The notes below the pieces were generated by a model. The model ran no database searches and had not been told where the DNA came from. It was given only the letters and a program-made list of their open reading frames with translations. From assembly GCF_027158205.1 (NCBI RefSeq), contig NZ_JAPVLU010000029.1:1-64000 (forward strand): a DNA stretch of 64,000 nt. The letters are read 5' to 3'. Within the stretch, counting starts at the first letter, position 1; each line of letters starts with the position of its first letter. This document shows, in pieces, positions 36,270 through 44,756 of the stretch. The translations under genes and the position numbers were made by a program. This DNA comes from Streptomyces sp. H39-S7 (GTDB taxonomy: Bacteria; Actinomycetota; Actinomycetes; Streptomycetales; Streptomycetaceae).

Positions 36270-37511
36270 TCAGGCGCGCGGTGCCGTCAGCCGCACGGGA
36301 AGCTCGCGCAGGCTGTTGACCAGGATCGACGGGGTGTTCTCCAGCTGCTCCTCGGGCACCGCCAGGGCGAGGTCGGGGAACCGCTCGAAGAGCGCGGGCA
36401 GCGCGACCAGAGCCTCCAGCCGCCCCAGCGGTGCGCCGGGGCAGACGTGCGGGCCGTAGCCGAACGAGAGGTGCCGGGCCGCGTCGCGGGTGATGTCGAA
36501 CGCCTCGGCCGTCGGCCCGTGCTGCGCCTCGTCCCGGCCGATGGCGCCGTAGGAGATCATCACCGCGTCGCCCTCCTTGATGACCACGTCGCCCGTCGGG
36601 ATGTCCTCGGTGGCGTACCGGAACAGGAAGTTGGTGGTCGGCGGCGACCAGCGCAGCGTCTCCTCGACCACCGCCGACCAGGAAGCGCCCCCCGAGCGGA
36701 CGAGCGCCAGCTGGTCGGGGTGGGTGAGCAGCCCGCGCACCGCGCTGACCATCAGATTGATGGTCGTCTCGTGACCTGCGGCGATCATCACCAGAAGGGT
36801 GCCGATCAGCTCCTCGTCGGACAGCCGGTCGCCGCCCTCGGTGGCGGCGAGCAGCGCGCTGGTGAGGTCGTCGCCCGGCCGCCGCTTCTTCTCCGCCACG
36901 ACGCCGGCGAAGAACGCGAACAGCTCGCCCATCGCCGCCCGGACCTCGTCGGCGCGGCTGACGCTGCTGAAGAAGGTGTCGTACAGCGCGCGCAACCGGG
37001 TGTCCTCGGCGGCCTCGACGCCCATCAGCTCACTGATGACGCGCATCGGCAGCTTGAACGCGAACACGGACTTGAAGTCGACGACGGCGCCGCCCGCGCC
37101 CGCCGCCTCGAGCTCGTCGAGGATCGAGCGGGTGATCTCCTCGATACGCGGTCGCAGCCGCTCCATCCGGCGCGGGGTGAGCGCCTGCGCGGTGAGCAGG
37201 CGCTGCCGCTTGTGTTCGTCCCCGTCGGCGGTGACCATGCTCGTGCCGGGGGCGACCAGACCGATCAGCGGCCACGTCGAGGGGATCTCCCCCCGCGTCC
37301 AGGCGCCCCAGCGGTTGATGTCCTTCACGAGGCGGGGGTCGGTGAGCAGCCGGCGGGCTTCGGCGTGGCGGGTGACGGCCCAGCACTCGACGCCGCCCGG
37401 CACCTCGATCTCGATCACCGGGCCGGCCTGCCGCAGCCGGGCACCCTCCCCCACAAGATCGCGTACGAGGGGGTCGAGGGCGATGCGACCGTGGTCGACA
37501 GGGCAGGTCAT
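36270..37511 (-). CDS. Cytochrome P450
   Basis: A 413-residue soluble bacterial P450. I-helix oxygen-binding motif is AGHETT (245-250), K-helix ExxR is EETLR (283-287), and the heme loop FGYGPHVCPGAPLGR has thiolate ligand Cys357. ATG 37511 is preceded by GGAGG at good spacing; an upstream extension is rejected. No ferredoxin or ferredoxin reductase gene is adjacent, so redox partners are encoded elsewhere. It is divergent from a putative regulator across 270 bp. It may be an orphan tailoring enzyme; there is no biosynthetic core gene in the window. Confidence 0.95.
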   Translation of the reverse strand: MTCPVDHGRIALDPLVRDLVGEGARLRQAGPVIEIEVPGGVECWAVTRHAEARRLLTDPRLVKDINRWGAWTRGEIPSTWPLIGLVAPGTSMVTADGDEHKRQRLLTAQALTPRRMERLRPRIEEITRSILDELEAAGAGGAVVDFKSVFAFKLPMRVISELMGVEAAEDTRLRALYDTFFSSVSRADEVRAAMGELFAFFAGVVAEKKRRPGDDLTSALLAATEGGDRLSDEELIGTLLVMIAAGHETTINLMVSAVRGLLTHPDQLALVRSGGASWSAVVEETLRWSPPTTNFLFRYATEDIPTGDVVIKEGDAVMISYGAIGRDEAQHGPTAEAFDITRDAARHLSFGYGPHVCPGAPLGRLEALVALPALFERFPDLALAVPEEQLENTPSILVNSLRELPVRLTAPRA

Positions 37512-37781
37512 GGTGGCCTCCAAGGGAATAACAGAAGCTGACCGTTCCGGCCGCCTCCTTGTCAATGGCCTTCCTATGTACGGCATTTGGAGTCACCTAC
37601 TTGTGATGCTCCAGCCCCGCGGAAGCCGGGAGCCGGGGCCGGGACCGAGGTCCCGCGGCACCCTTGGAACGCCCGTGTAGCTCCGCCGTTGCCTCAAGGC
37701 GCCAACGAACTTTCACAATCGGTCATTTGGCGGCGCTACAGTGCGGCAACCGAAAGCCGAGGACGGGGAGGGGGACAGCGC

Positions 37782-39437
37782 ATGCCGCGGAACCGCGCGG
37801 TGACCGACGGGGAGCAGCCCTTGGGCCACCCGTTGAGCTGGATACGCGCGGAGCGCGGCTGGACGTACCAGGACGTGGTCGACATCGTGGCCCGCCGGGT
37901 CGGCAACATGTCCGCGCGCCGGGAGAAGGCGTGGCGCTGGGAGCACCGGGGCGTCGTCCCCGACCTGGAGACCCAGCAGGCCCTCGCGAGCGAACTCGGC
38001 GTTCCGCACGCCCTGTTGTCCTCCTCCCCCTGGCCCGGCTGGCTGCCGGCGGGCGACCGTACGACGGCGCGCGTCGCCTGGACGCCGCAGGACTGCGTGG
38101 CCGCGCTCGACGCGACGGCCGGCGCCGCGCTGCACGACCGGCGCGGGTTCATGGTCGCGGGCGCGGGCAGCGCCGCGGCGGCGGCCCAGCGGTGGCTCGC
38201 GCTGGCACCCCTGGCGTGGCCGACGCCCGCGACCGTGCCGACGCCGGCGACCACGCCGGTGCCCCCGCTCGTAGCCGTGTCAGGACCTGCGTCAGGTTCT
38301 GTGCCAGGACCCGTGTCAGGTCCTGCGTCAGGTTCTGTGCCAGGACCCGTGTCAGGTTCTGTGTCAGGACCCGTGTCAGGACCCGTTCCCGTGCCCGTCT
38401 CCGTGCCCGCGCAGCGCACGGGTCCGTCCCCGGTGCCCGGCGCTCCCGCCCCGGACTGCGTCCCGACCGTCCCGACCGTGCTGCCGGCCGTGCTCGCCGC
38501 CCTGGAGGAGCGGGTGCCAGCGCTGCGCCGGATGGAGGCCGCGCTGGGCGGCGGACCGGTCCGCGCGGTGGCCGACGCCGAGCTGCGCCTCGTCACCGAT
38601 CTGCTGGCCAGGGGTCCCGCCGCGCGGCCGGGGCCGGCCGCGGCCGAGCTCCCGGCGCGGCGGCTGTTCGCGCTCGCGGGCGAGCTGGCGTGCCTCGCGG
38701 GGCGCGCCTGCTACGACACCGGTCACGAGGCGGCCGCCGAGCGGTATCTCAGCGCCGCGCTCTCGGCCGCCCACGCGGCCGGCGACCGGCCGCTCGGAGC
38801 ACGGGTCCTCGCCGCCATCAGCCTGCAGTGCCTGAGCGCCGGGCGCCCGCAGGAGGCGCTGGCCGTCGCCAGGGCAGCCCGCGCCGGCCTCGCCCGGGAG
38901 GCGGCGGGTGACGGCCGCGCCAGCTCGGCGCCGGCCTCCGAGGACGTCCCCGCGTCCGTGCGCCATGCCTCGGCGCTGCTCATGGCCCGGCAGGCACGGG
39001 CCCACGCCGTGCTGGGGCAGGCCGACGTGAGCCGGCGGCTGCTCGCCGCGGCGGGCGCCATCCTGACCCCCGACGCGCGTGGCAACGCCGGCCACCGCGC
39101 CGACTACTGCGCCGAGGCCGCGGCCTGCGAGCTGGCGCTGGGCCGGGCCGCCGCGGCCGACCACTGGCTCCGGCGGACCCTCGCGGCGCTGCCCGAGAGC
39201 CGGGCCCGCGACCGGGCCGGCACCCTGGTCCTGCGGGCCGTGGCCGCGCTCGACCAGGGGGCCGTGGAACGGGCCCGTACCCTGGCCATCGACGCCGGGC
39301 GCGCCGTCGAGGGCATCGACTCCCCCCGGGTGCACCGGGCCCTGGAGGCACTGTGGGAGCGGCTTCACGGCCGCTCCGAGCGGCAGGGCGGGGGCCGCGA
39401 GGCCCCTGGCCGGGACCTCGCGATGACCGCCCCGTGA
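37782..39437 (+). CDS. Putative XRE-type regulator with TPR-like C-terminal domain
   Basis: A 551-residue protein. Residues 15-75 look like a helix-turn-helix (LSWIRAERGWTYQDVVDIVARR ... AWRWEHRGVVPDLETQQALASELGV). Residues ~165-225 are an unusual Val/Ser/Gly/Pro linker (SGPVSG, SGSVPGPV) encoded by DNA repeats. The C-terminal ~320 residues are Ala-rich helical repeats (RYLSAALSAAHAAGDRPLGARVLAAISLQCLSAGRPQEALAVARAA) typical of the TPR-like regulators common in Streptomyces. ATG 37782 has a strong GGGGAGGGGG SD. It is divergent from the P450 gene, which it may control. Confidence 0.78.
   Translation: MPRNRAVTDGEQPLGHPLSWIRAERGWTYQDVVDIVARRVGNMSARREKAWRWEHRGVVPDLETQQALASELGVPHALLSSSPWPGWLPAGDRTTARVAWTPQDCVAALDATAGAALHDRRGFMVAGAGSAAAAAQRWLALAPLAWPTPATVPTPATTPVPPLVAVSGPASGSVPGPVSGPASGSVPGPVSGSVSGPVSGPVPVPVSVPAQRTGPSPVPGAPAPDCVPTVPTVLPAVLAALEERVPALRRMEAALGGGPVRAVADAELRLVTDLLARGPAARPGPAAAELPARRLFALAGELACLAGRACYDTGHEAAAERYLSAALSAAHAAGDRPLGARVLAAISLQCLSAGRPQEALAVARAARAGLAREAAGDGRASSAPASEDVPASVRHASALLMARQARAHAVLGQADVSRRLLAAAGAILTPDARGNAGHRADYCAEAAACELALGRAAAADHWLRRTLAALPESRARDRAGTLVLRAVAALDQGAVERARTLAIDAGRAVEGIDSPRVHRALEALWERLHGRSERQGGGREAPGRDLAMTAP
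38277..38386 (+). repeat. 36-bp tandem repeat inside regulator gene
   Basis: Two 36-bp units (38281-38316 and 38317-38352) differ at one position, and further partial copies follow. Each is built of ~12-bp subunits such as CAGGACCCGTGT. The repeat length is a multiple of three, so copy-number change keeps the frame. Confidence 0.85.
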
Positions 39438-39519
39438 CAACGGCGCGGAAATGCATCGGGTCTGCCACAGAACCGCCCGCGATTGCCGATAGGCGGCCTC
39501 CAGCGGGCACACTTTGCCT

Positions 39520-40704
39520 ATGAGCGGATGGACCAACGAAGCAGAGCAGCGGCGCGGCGCCGAGCCGCCGCTGCCCCCCGAGCTGTCGCCGCGCCGAGCG
39601 GCGGCCGCGGGCGGGGTTCCCCCGCAGCCTTCGCGGGGCGGCGGGTCCGGCGGCGGCGACTACGGGCCGCCCAGCACCGGCGGCGGTCGCGGCCGGGGTC
39701 CCGGCCGCCGGCCCCGCAGCCGTGCCCGCATCGTGAAGTTCACGCTGCTGGGTCTGGTCGCGGCGCTGCTGATCGTCTCCGTGAGCACCTACTTCTGGGC
39801 CGACGGCAAGGTGCGCCGCGAGGTGGACCTCAGCAAGGTCGAGGACCGGCCGTCGGGCGGCGAGGGGACGAACTACCTCATCGTCGGCTCCGACAGCCGT
39901 GAGGGCCTCTCCAAGGAGCAGGAGCAGGACCTGCACACCGGCGCCGCCGAGGGCAAGCGCACCGACTCGATGATGGTGCTGCACGTCGGTGACAACGGGA
40001 ACACCATGCTCAGCTTCCCGCGTGACTCGTACGTCACCATCCCGGCCTTCACCGGCCAGAAGTCCGGCAAGCGCTACCCCGCGAGCACGCACAAGCTGAA
40101 CCAGGCGTACTCGGACGGCGGCCCCGAGCTGCTCACCCGGACCATCGAGTACAACACCGGTCTGCACATCGACCACTACGCCGAGATCGGCTTCTCCGGC
40201 TTCGTGAACCTCGTGGACGCGCTCGGCGGGGTCGACATGTGCCTCGACAAGCCGCTCAAGGACAAGGCGTCGGGTGCGGACTTCCCGGCCGGCTGCCAGA
40301 CGCTGGACGGCAAGCAGGGTCTCGCCTTCGTGCGGCAGCGCCACCAGGAGGCCGACCAGGACCTGGGCCGGATGCGCAACCAGCAGAAGTTCCTGTCGTC
40401 GCTCGCCCACCAGGCGGCCTCGCCGGCCACTGTGCTGAACCCGTTCACGCTCTACCCGGTGATCGGCTCCGGCCTCGACACCCTCATCGTCGACAAGGAC
40501 ATGAGCCTGTGGAACATCGCCTCGATGTTCTGGGCGATGAAGGGCGTGACCGGTGGCGACGGGAAGTCGATGACCGTGCCGATCTCCACCGCGAACCTGC
40601 AGACGCGCAATGACGGCGTCGCGGTGAAGTGGGACTCGGCGAAGTCGAAGCAGCTCTTCGCCCAGCTGAAGAACGACGAGACGGTCACCGTCACCTCCAA
40701 GTGA
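39520..40704 (+). CDS. LCP family protein 6
   Basis: A 394-residue LCP protein with a Gly/Arg/Pro-rich cytosolic N terminus, a membrane helix (IVKFTLLGLVAALLIVSVSTYF, ~70-92) and an LCP domain with TNYLIVGSDSREGLS, RTDSMMVLHVGDNGNTM, SFPRDSYV, HIDHYAEIGFSGFVNLVDALGG and LAFVRQRHQEADQDLGR. There is no LytR_C domain. ATG 39520 is used; its SD is weak. It is 82 bp downstream of the TPR regulator and upstream of an acyltransferase gene. Confidence 0.9.
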   Translation: MSGWTNEAEQRRGAEPPLPPELSPRRAAAAGGVPPQPSRGGGSGGGDYGPPSTGGGRGRGPGRRPRSRARIVKFTLLGLVAALLIVSVSTYFWADGKVRREVDLSKVEDRPSGGEGTNYLIVGSDSREGLSKEQEQDLHTGAAEGKRTDSMMVLHVGDNGNTMLSFPRDSYVTIPAFTGQKSGKRYPASTHKLNQAYSDGGPELLTRTIEYNTGLHIDHYAEIGFSGFVNLVDALGGVDMCLDKPLKDKASGADFPAGCQTLDGKQGLAFVRQRHQEADQDLGRMRNQQKFLSSLAHQAASPATVLNPFTLYPVIGSGLDTLIVDKDMSLWNIASMFWAMKGVTGGDGKSMTVPISTANLQTRNDGVAVKWDSAKSKQLFAQLKNDETVTVTSK

Positions 40705-40716
40705 GGCTGCGCGGCC

Positions 40717-40779
40717 GACCGGCCGGATCCGCCGGTCCTCAGCGGATTCTTTGAGCTCCCTTTGACAGTCATATCAAAG
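40717..40779 (+). promoter_or_regulatory. Terminator hairpin and dyad before acyltransferase
   Basis: A 7-bp hairpin GACCGGC / GCCGGTC (40717-40737) lies just after LCP 6. An AT-rich dyad CTTTGA-N8-TCAAAG (40760-40779) follows, containing TTGACA, about 80 bp before the acyltransferase ATG. It may be a promoter with an operator. Confidence 0.4.
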
Positions 40780-40859
40780 TAACTTCACACTGACCTCTCA
40801 GGAATTGACCAGCAGGCCGCGGCGTCGCAGACCACGCACGGCGATCTCGATGGGATGTC

Positions 40860-42104
40860 ATGGGAGCCGTACGAAGGCGCCAGGGTTCGTACCGCTGGTC
40901 ACGGGGCACGGTCGCCGAACTCTTCTCCGGGCGGAACAACAGCCTGGGCCTGCTAAGGCTGTTGCTGTCGGTCTCGGTCCTCGTCTCGCACTCCCTGATC
41001 CTGGGGTTCGGCTACAAGGAACCCCTGTGGCGGTTCTCCCAGGGCCAGACCACCCTCGGCAACGTGGCCGTCTTCGGCTTCTTCGTCCTGTCCGGGATAT
41101 TGGTGACCCGCAGCGGCAGCCGGCTGACGATCGGCCGGTTCATCTGGCACCGCGCCCTGCGCCTGCTGCCCGGCCTGTGGGCCTGTCTGCTCGTCACCGC
41201 CCTGCTGGTGGCGCCCTTCCTGTTCTGGCGGCAGCACGGCGACCTGAACGGCTTCTGGGGCCACCCGCACGGGCCGCTGCACTACCTCCACCGCAACTGG
41301 GGCGCGGGTTCACGGGAGTACCCCATATCCGGCGTGATGGAGACCGCGAAGGCCCACGGCCTCGCGTACAACACCGCCTTCAACGGCGCACTGTGGTCCC
41401 TCAAGCTGGAAATATTCTGCTACCTGGGGGTGGCCGTACTCGTCCTGACCGGATCGGTGCTGCGGTCGCGCCGGGTCGTGGTGGCCGTGGCCCTCGTCCT
41501 GGGCTGGCTGGTCGTCGCCGACGCGCTGAAGCACCCGCTGCGGGACGGCGCCCCGCACGCGCCCCACGGCGGGAACCTCAACCTCCCGCTGCTGGGCGGC
41601 CTGAGCATGAACTGGCTGGTCTACCTCGGCCTCGCGTTCGCGATCGGCGCCCTGTTCGAGCTCTACAAGGAGTACGTGCCCGTCAGCGACCCGCTCGGTG
41701 CGCTCTCCGCCGTCGTCATGGTCGGCACCATGCACTACGGCGCCTTCTACGCGCTCGGGGTACCGGCCTTCGCCTACCTGCTGCTGTGGCTGGCGATCCG
41801 GCTGCCCAAGCCCTTCCAGCGGGTCGGACGCAAGCACGACTACTCGTACGGCATCTACATCTACGGCTTCGTGGTGGAACAGGCGCTGGCCGCGCTCGGC
41901 GGCGCCCGCTGGGGACTGCCCGCCTATCTGGGCGTCTCCATGGCCGGCACCCTCGTGGCGGCCATGATCTCCTGGCACCTGGTGGAGCACCCGGCCCTGG
42001 GCCTGAAGGACCTGCGGTCCAAGCACCAGAAGCCGTCGATCCCCGCACAGGCGACAGCCGAGCGGGAGACCGACGCGGGCGTCCTGACGGGCGCGGAGCG
42101 TTAG
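40860..42104 (+). CDS. Acyltransferase family 3 (OafA/YrhL-like) membrane protein
   Basis: A 414-residue polytopic protein that probably transfers acyl groups from acyl-CoA to an envelope glycan. The N-terminal catalytic region has LGLLRLLLSVSVLVSHSLIL with the conserved His, then VAVFGFFVLSGILVTRSGSRLTIGRFIWHRALRLLPGLW with the R-x10-R pattern. About ten membrane helices follow, ending SWHLVEHPAL, a typical terminus. The short cytosolic tail is charged. The LCP and sugar-nucleotide neighbours support polymer O-acylation. It ends at a strong bidirectional terminator. Confidence 0.9.
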   Translation: MGAVRRRQGSYRWSRGTVAELFSGRNNSLGLLRLLLSVSVLVSHSLILGFGYKEPLWRFSQGQTTLGNVAVFGFFVLSGILVTRSGSRLTIGRFIWHRALRLLPGLWACLLVTALLVAPFLFWRQHGDLNGFWGHPHGPLHYLHRNWGAGSREYPISGVMETAKAHGLAYNTAFNGALWSLKLEIFCYLGVAVLVLTGSVLRSRRVVVAVALVLGWLVVADALKHPLRDGAPHAPHGGNLNLPLLGGLSMNWLVYLGLAFAIGALFELYKEYVPVSDPLGALSAVVMVGTMHYGAFYALGVPAFAYLLLWLAIRLPKPFQRVGRKHDYSYGIYIYGFVVEQALAALGGARWGLPAYLGVSMAGTLVAAMISWHLVEHPALGLKDLRSKHQKPSIPAQATAERETDAGVLTGAER

Positions 42105-42111
42105 AGAACGA

Positions 42112-42159
42112 CCTACGCGAAAGCCCCGGACGGGAATCCGTCCGGGGCTTTCGCGTAGG
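42112..42159. terminator. Strong bidirectional terminator
   Basis: Perfect 22-bp inverted repeat (42112-42133 with 42138-42159) and a GAAT loop, placed between convergent acyltransferase and acyl-CoA dehydrogenase genes. Its core is AAAGCCCCGGACGG / CCGTCCGGGGCTTT, giving A- and T-runs on both sides. Confidence 0.95.
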
Positions 42160-42168
42160 TGGTGCGGG

Positions 42169-43344
42169 TTACTTCGGCAGGTTGCGCGCCATCACGATGC
42201 GCTGGACCTGGTTGGTGCCCTCATAGATCTGGGTGATCTTGGCGTCGCGCATCATGCGCTCGACCGGGTAGTCACGCGTGTAGCCGTAGCCGCCGAGCAG
42301 CTGGATGGCGTCGAGGGTGACCTCCATCGCGACGTCCGAGGCGTAGCACTTGGCGGCGGCACCGAAGAACGTCAGGTCCTCGTCCTTGGCACCGCCCGAG
42401 GTGCGCTCGGACTTGGCGGCGGCCGCGTACGTCAACTGGCGGGCGGCCTCCAGCTTCATGGCCATGTCGGCCAGCATGAACTGCACGCCCTGGAACTCCG
42501 CGATGGCCTTGCCGAACTGCTTGCGCTCCTGGACGTACCCCTTGGCGTAGTCCAGGGCGCCCTGCGCGATACCGATCGCCTGGGCGGCGATGGTGACGCG
42601 GGTGTGGTCCAGGGTCTGCATCGCCGTGGCGAATCCGGTGCCCTCGGCGCCGATCATGCGGTCGGCGGGGATGCGCACGTTGTCGAGGTAGACCTCGCGG
42701 GTCGGCGAGCCCTTGATGCCGAGCTTCTTCTCCGGGGCGCCGAAGGAGACGCCCTCGTCTGACTTCTCGACGACGAAGGCGCTGATGCCCTTCGAGCGCT
42801 TCTCGGGGTCGGTGACGGCCATCACCGTGTAGTACTCGCTGACGCCCGCGTTGGTGATCCAGCGCTTCACGCCGTTGAGGACGTAGAAGTCGCCGTCCCG
42901 CACCGCGCGGGTCTTCATGCCCGCCGCGTCGGAGCCCGCCTCGGGCTCCGACAGCGCGTACGAGAACATCGCGTCGCCCTTGGCCAGCGGGCCGAGGTAC
43001 TTCGCCTTGAGCGCCTCGGAGCCGGACAGGATCACCGGGAGCGAGCCGAGCTTGTTCACGGCCGGAATGAGGGAGGAGGACGCGCAGACGCGGGCCACCT
43101 CCTCGATCACGATCACGGTGGCGAGGGCGTCCGCGCCCGCGCCGCCGTACTCCTCGGGGACGTGCACGGCGTGCAGGTCCGCCGCGACGAGCGCGTCGAG
43201 GGCCTCCTGCGGGAAGCGGCCCTCTTCGTCGACCTCGGTCGCGAATGGAGCGATCTTCGCCTCGGCGAGCGAACGGACCGAGTCGCGGAGCATGTCGTGC
43301 TCCTCGGACGTCCGGTAGAGGTCGAAATCGGAAGAACCGGCCAA
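42169..43344 (-). CDS. Acyl-CoA dehydrogenase
   Basis: A 391-residue FAD enzyme that introduces the alpha-beta double bond in acyl-CoA, in beta-oxidation or branched-chain amino acid breakdown. Motifs are MFSYALSEPEAGSDAAGMKTRA (FAD/substrate site), RWITNAGVSEYYTVMAVT, QFGKAIAEFQGVQFMLADM, LLGGYGYTRDYPVERMMRDAKI, and the catalytic base Glu in QIYEGTNQVQR. The start is TTG 43344 with GGGGAG upstream; the family length supports it. The 5' region holds several palindromes. Confidence 0.94.
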   Translation of the reverse strand: MAGSSDFDLYRTSEEHDMLRDSVRSLAEAKIAPFATEVDEEGRFPQEALDALVAADLHAVHVPEEYGGAGADALATVIVIEEVARVCASSSLIPAVNKLGSLPVILSGSEALKAKYLGPLAKGDAMFSYALSEPEAGSDAAGMKTRAVRDGDFYVLNGVKRWITNAGVSEYYTVMAVTDPEKRSKGISAFVVEKSDEGVSFGAPEKKLGIKGSPTREVYLDNVRIPADRMIGAEGTGFATAMQTLDHTRVTIAAQAIGIAQGALDYAKGYVQERKQFGKAIAEFQGVQFMLADMAMKLEAARQLTYAAAAKSERTSGGAKDEDLTFFGAAAKCYASDVAMEVTLDAIQLLGGYGYTRDYPVERMMRDAKITQIYEGTNQVQRIVMARNLPK

Positions 43345-43360
43345 GGCTGTCTCACTCCCC

Positions 43361-43418
43361 GAGTGCTAACTACCGTTAAGTAACCCTACGATCGTAGGCC
43401 GGATCCGGCCGATCGGCC
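43361..43418. promoter_or_regulatory. Cluster of palindromes between acyl-CoA dehydrogenase and LCP 7
   Basis: Three consecutive palindromes, CCTACGATCGTAGG (43385-43398), GGCCGGATCCGGCC (43397-43410) and GGCCGATCGGCC (43407-43418), overlap by two or more bases. An exact CIRCE half-site GAGTGCTAA lies at 43361-43369, but its partner half is absent. They lie upstream of the dehydrogenase start and downstream of LCP 7, so they may be an operator, a terminator, or both. Confidence 0.5.
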
Positions 43419-43437
43419 CGTCCGGCCCACGTGAGCT

Positions 43438-44709
43438 TCACGACACCTTGGTGCCCAGCTTGTCCAGGGTGTTGGACGCGACGTAGTCCGCCATCGTGTC
43501 GTTCCGCATGGCCTCCCACAGGGCCGCCGTGCCGTTGGCGTCCAACAGGACCACCGACTGCCCCTTGATCATGTCGAAACCGGCCACGGGCGCGTTCATG
43601 AACGCCATGTCCGAGGACCTGACGTCCTTCATGCCCCAGATCAGATCCCGCAGCTCGCCGTTGGAGAGCGAGTCGTCGACGCTCACCGAGTTCGTCACCT
43701 CGTCCAGCATCCGCTTCGCCTTGAGCGGGTTGCTGAGGGTGCCCCCCGACAGCACCTTGGCCAGCACCGCGCGCAGGAAGTTCTGCTGCCGGTGGGTGCG
43801 GTCCAGGTCGCCGCGCGGCAGGCCGTACCGCTCCCGTACGTAGTCCAGCGCCTCCTCCCCGTTCATGTGGTGGCTGCCCGCGTCCCACATCCCCGTGCCG
43901 TTGCGGCGCGAGACGGTCTTGTCGACGGTGATGTCCACCCCGCCGACGGCGTCGGTCAGCTTCTTGAAGCCGCTCCAGTCGACGACCGCCAGATGGTCGA
44001 TCTTCACCTTGGAGAGCCGCTGGACCGTGTCGATCAGCAGCGGGGGGCCGCCCCACGAGAAGGCCGCGTTCAGCTTGGCGCTGCCGTGGCCCGGGATCGG
44101 CACCCAGGAGTCACGGGGCAGCGACACCACATACGCGTGCTTCCCGTCGGCCGGCAGGTGCACCAGCATCATCGTGTCGCTGCGCTGCGCACCGGGCTGC
44201 CACTCCGGCGCCTTCGCGCCCTTGCCGGTGGTCGGCAGGTCCGAGCGCGCGTCGATACCCACCAGGAGAAACGTTTGTCCTCCCTTGCTGGGCGCGGGCA
44301 GCGCCGCCTCCGGCACGTTCGTCGGGAACGCGTTCGGGATCCGGTCGACGCGACCGGTGTAATGCTCGTAGGCGTACCAGCCCGTACCGACGACCAGCAG
44401 TGCCCCGGTACACAGCAGCACCACCGCGCCGAGCAGCACCCGGCGGGTCCTGCGCCGCCGCCGGGCCTGGCGGACCTGCGTCTCCGGATCCTCCGCTCCC
44501 CCGGGAACCAGATCCCCGGCCTCTTCCGGCTCGGCCCCTTCGACCTGCCGTTCCGCCCCCTCGTCCTGCTGACCCACTGCGGACTCCTCCACCTTGGAGA
44601 GGCCCTTCTCGGGTCTCGGTACCGAATCCCCCTGGCCGGCTCGATCCACGGCCACCACCCCCCTCACACTGTCTACGCATTCTGTCCTTCCGCCGTGGAC
44701 GTTGGCCAT
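43438..44709 (-). CDS. LCP family protein 7
   Basis: A 423-residue LCP protein. The cytosolic N terminus is acidic and Glu-rich (EESAVGQQDEGAERQVEGAEPEEAG), then RRRRRTRRVLLGAVVLLCTGALLVVGTG (basic patch and membrane helix), then the LCP domain with TFLLVGIDARSDLPTTG, RSDTMMLVHLPADG, VSLPRDSWVPIPG, KIDHLAVVDWSGFKKLTDAVGG and LDYVRERYGLPRGDLDRTHRQQ. It has no LytR_C domain and ends at TKVS. ATG 44709 is taken; an internal GTG after GAGGGGGG is possible. It is divergent from the UDP-sugar dehydrogenase gene (47 bp). Confidence 0.9.
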   Translation of the reverse strand: MANVHGGRTECVDSVRGVVAVDRAGQGDSVPRPEKGLSKVEESAVGQQDEGAERQVEGAEPEEAGDLVPGGAEDPETQVRQARRRRRTRRVLLGAVVLLCTGALLVVGTGWYAYEHYTGRVDRIPNAFPTNVPEAALPAPSKGGQTFLLVGIDARSDLPTTGKGAKAPEWQPGAQRSDTMMLVHLPADGKHAYVVSLPRDSWVPIPGHGSAKLNAAFSWGGPPLLIDTVQRLSKVKIDHLAVVDWSGFKKLTDAVGGVDITVDKTVSRRNGTGMWDAGSHHMNGEEALDYVRERYGLPRGDLDRTHRQQNFLRAVLAKVLSGGTLSNPLKAKRMLDEVTNSVSVDDSLSNGELRDLIWGMKDVRSSDMAFMNAPVAGFDMIKGQSVVLLDANGTAALWEAMRNDTMADYVASNTLDKLGTKVS

Positions 44710-44756
44710 GGCCTCGCCCTGGATTTCGCGCCACAGACGGCGACTATGCTCTTCGC

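Noticed and set aside
38277-38386. Repeat array resembling CRISPR
   Set aside because: Contiguous 36-bp units without unique spacers, in frame within a regulator gene.
35667-39437. Small natural-product cluster around the P450
   Set aside because: There is no synthase, terpene cyclase, ferredoxin or transporter; thioesterase, P450 and regulator are the only candidates and are not clearly co-transcribed.
43352-43369. CIRCE (HrcA) element before the acyl-CoA dehydrogenase
   Set aside because: One half-site GAGTGCTAA is exact but the partner TTAGCACTC at 9-bp spacing is absent; a chance match is likely.
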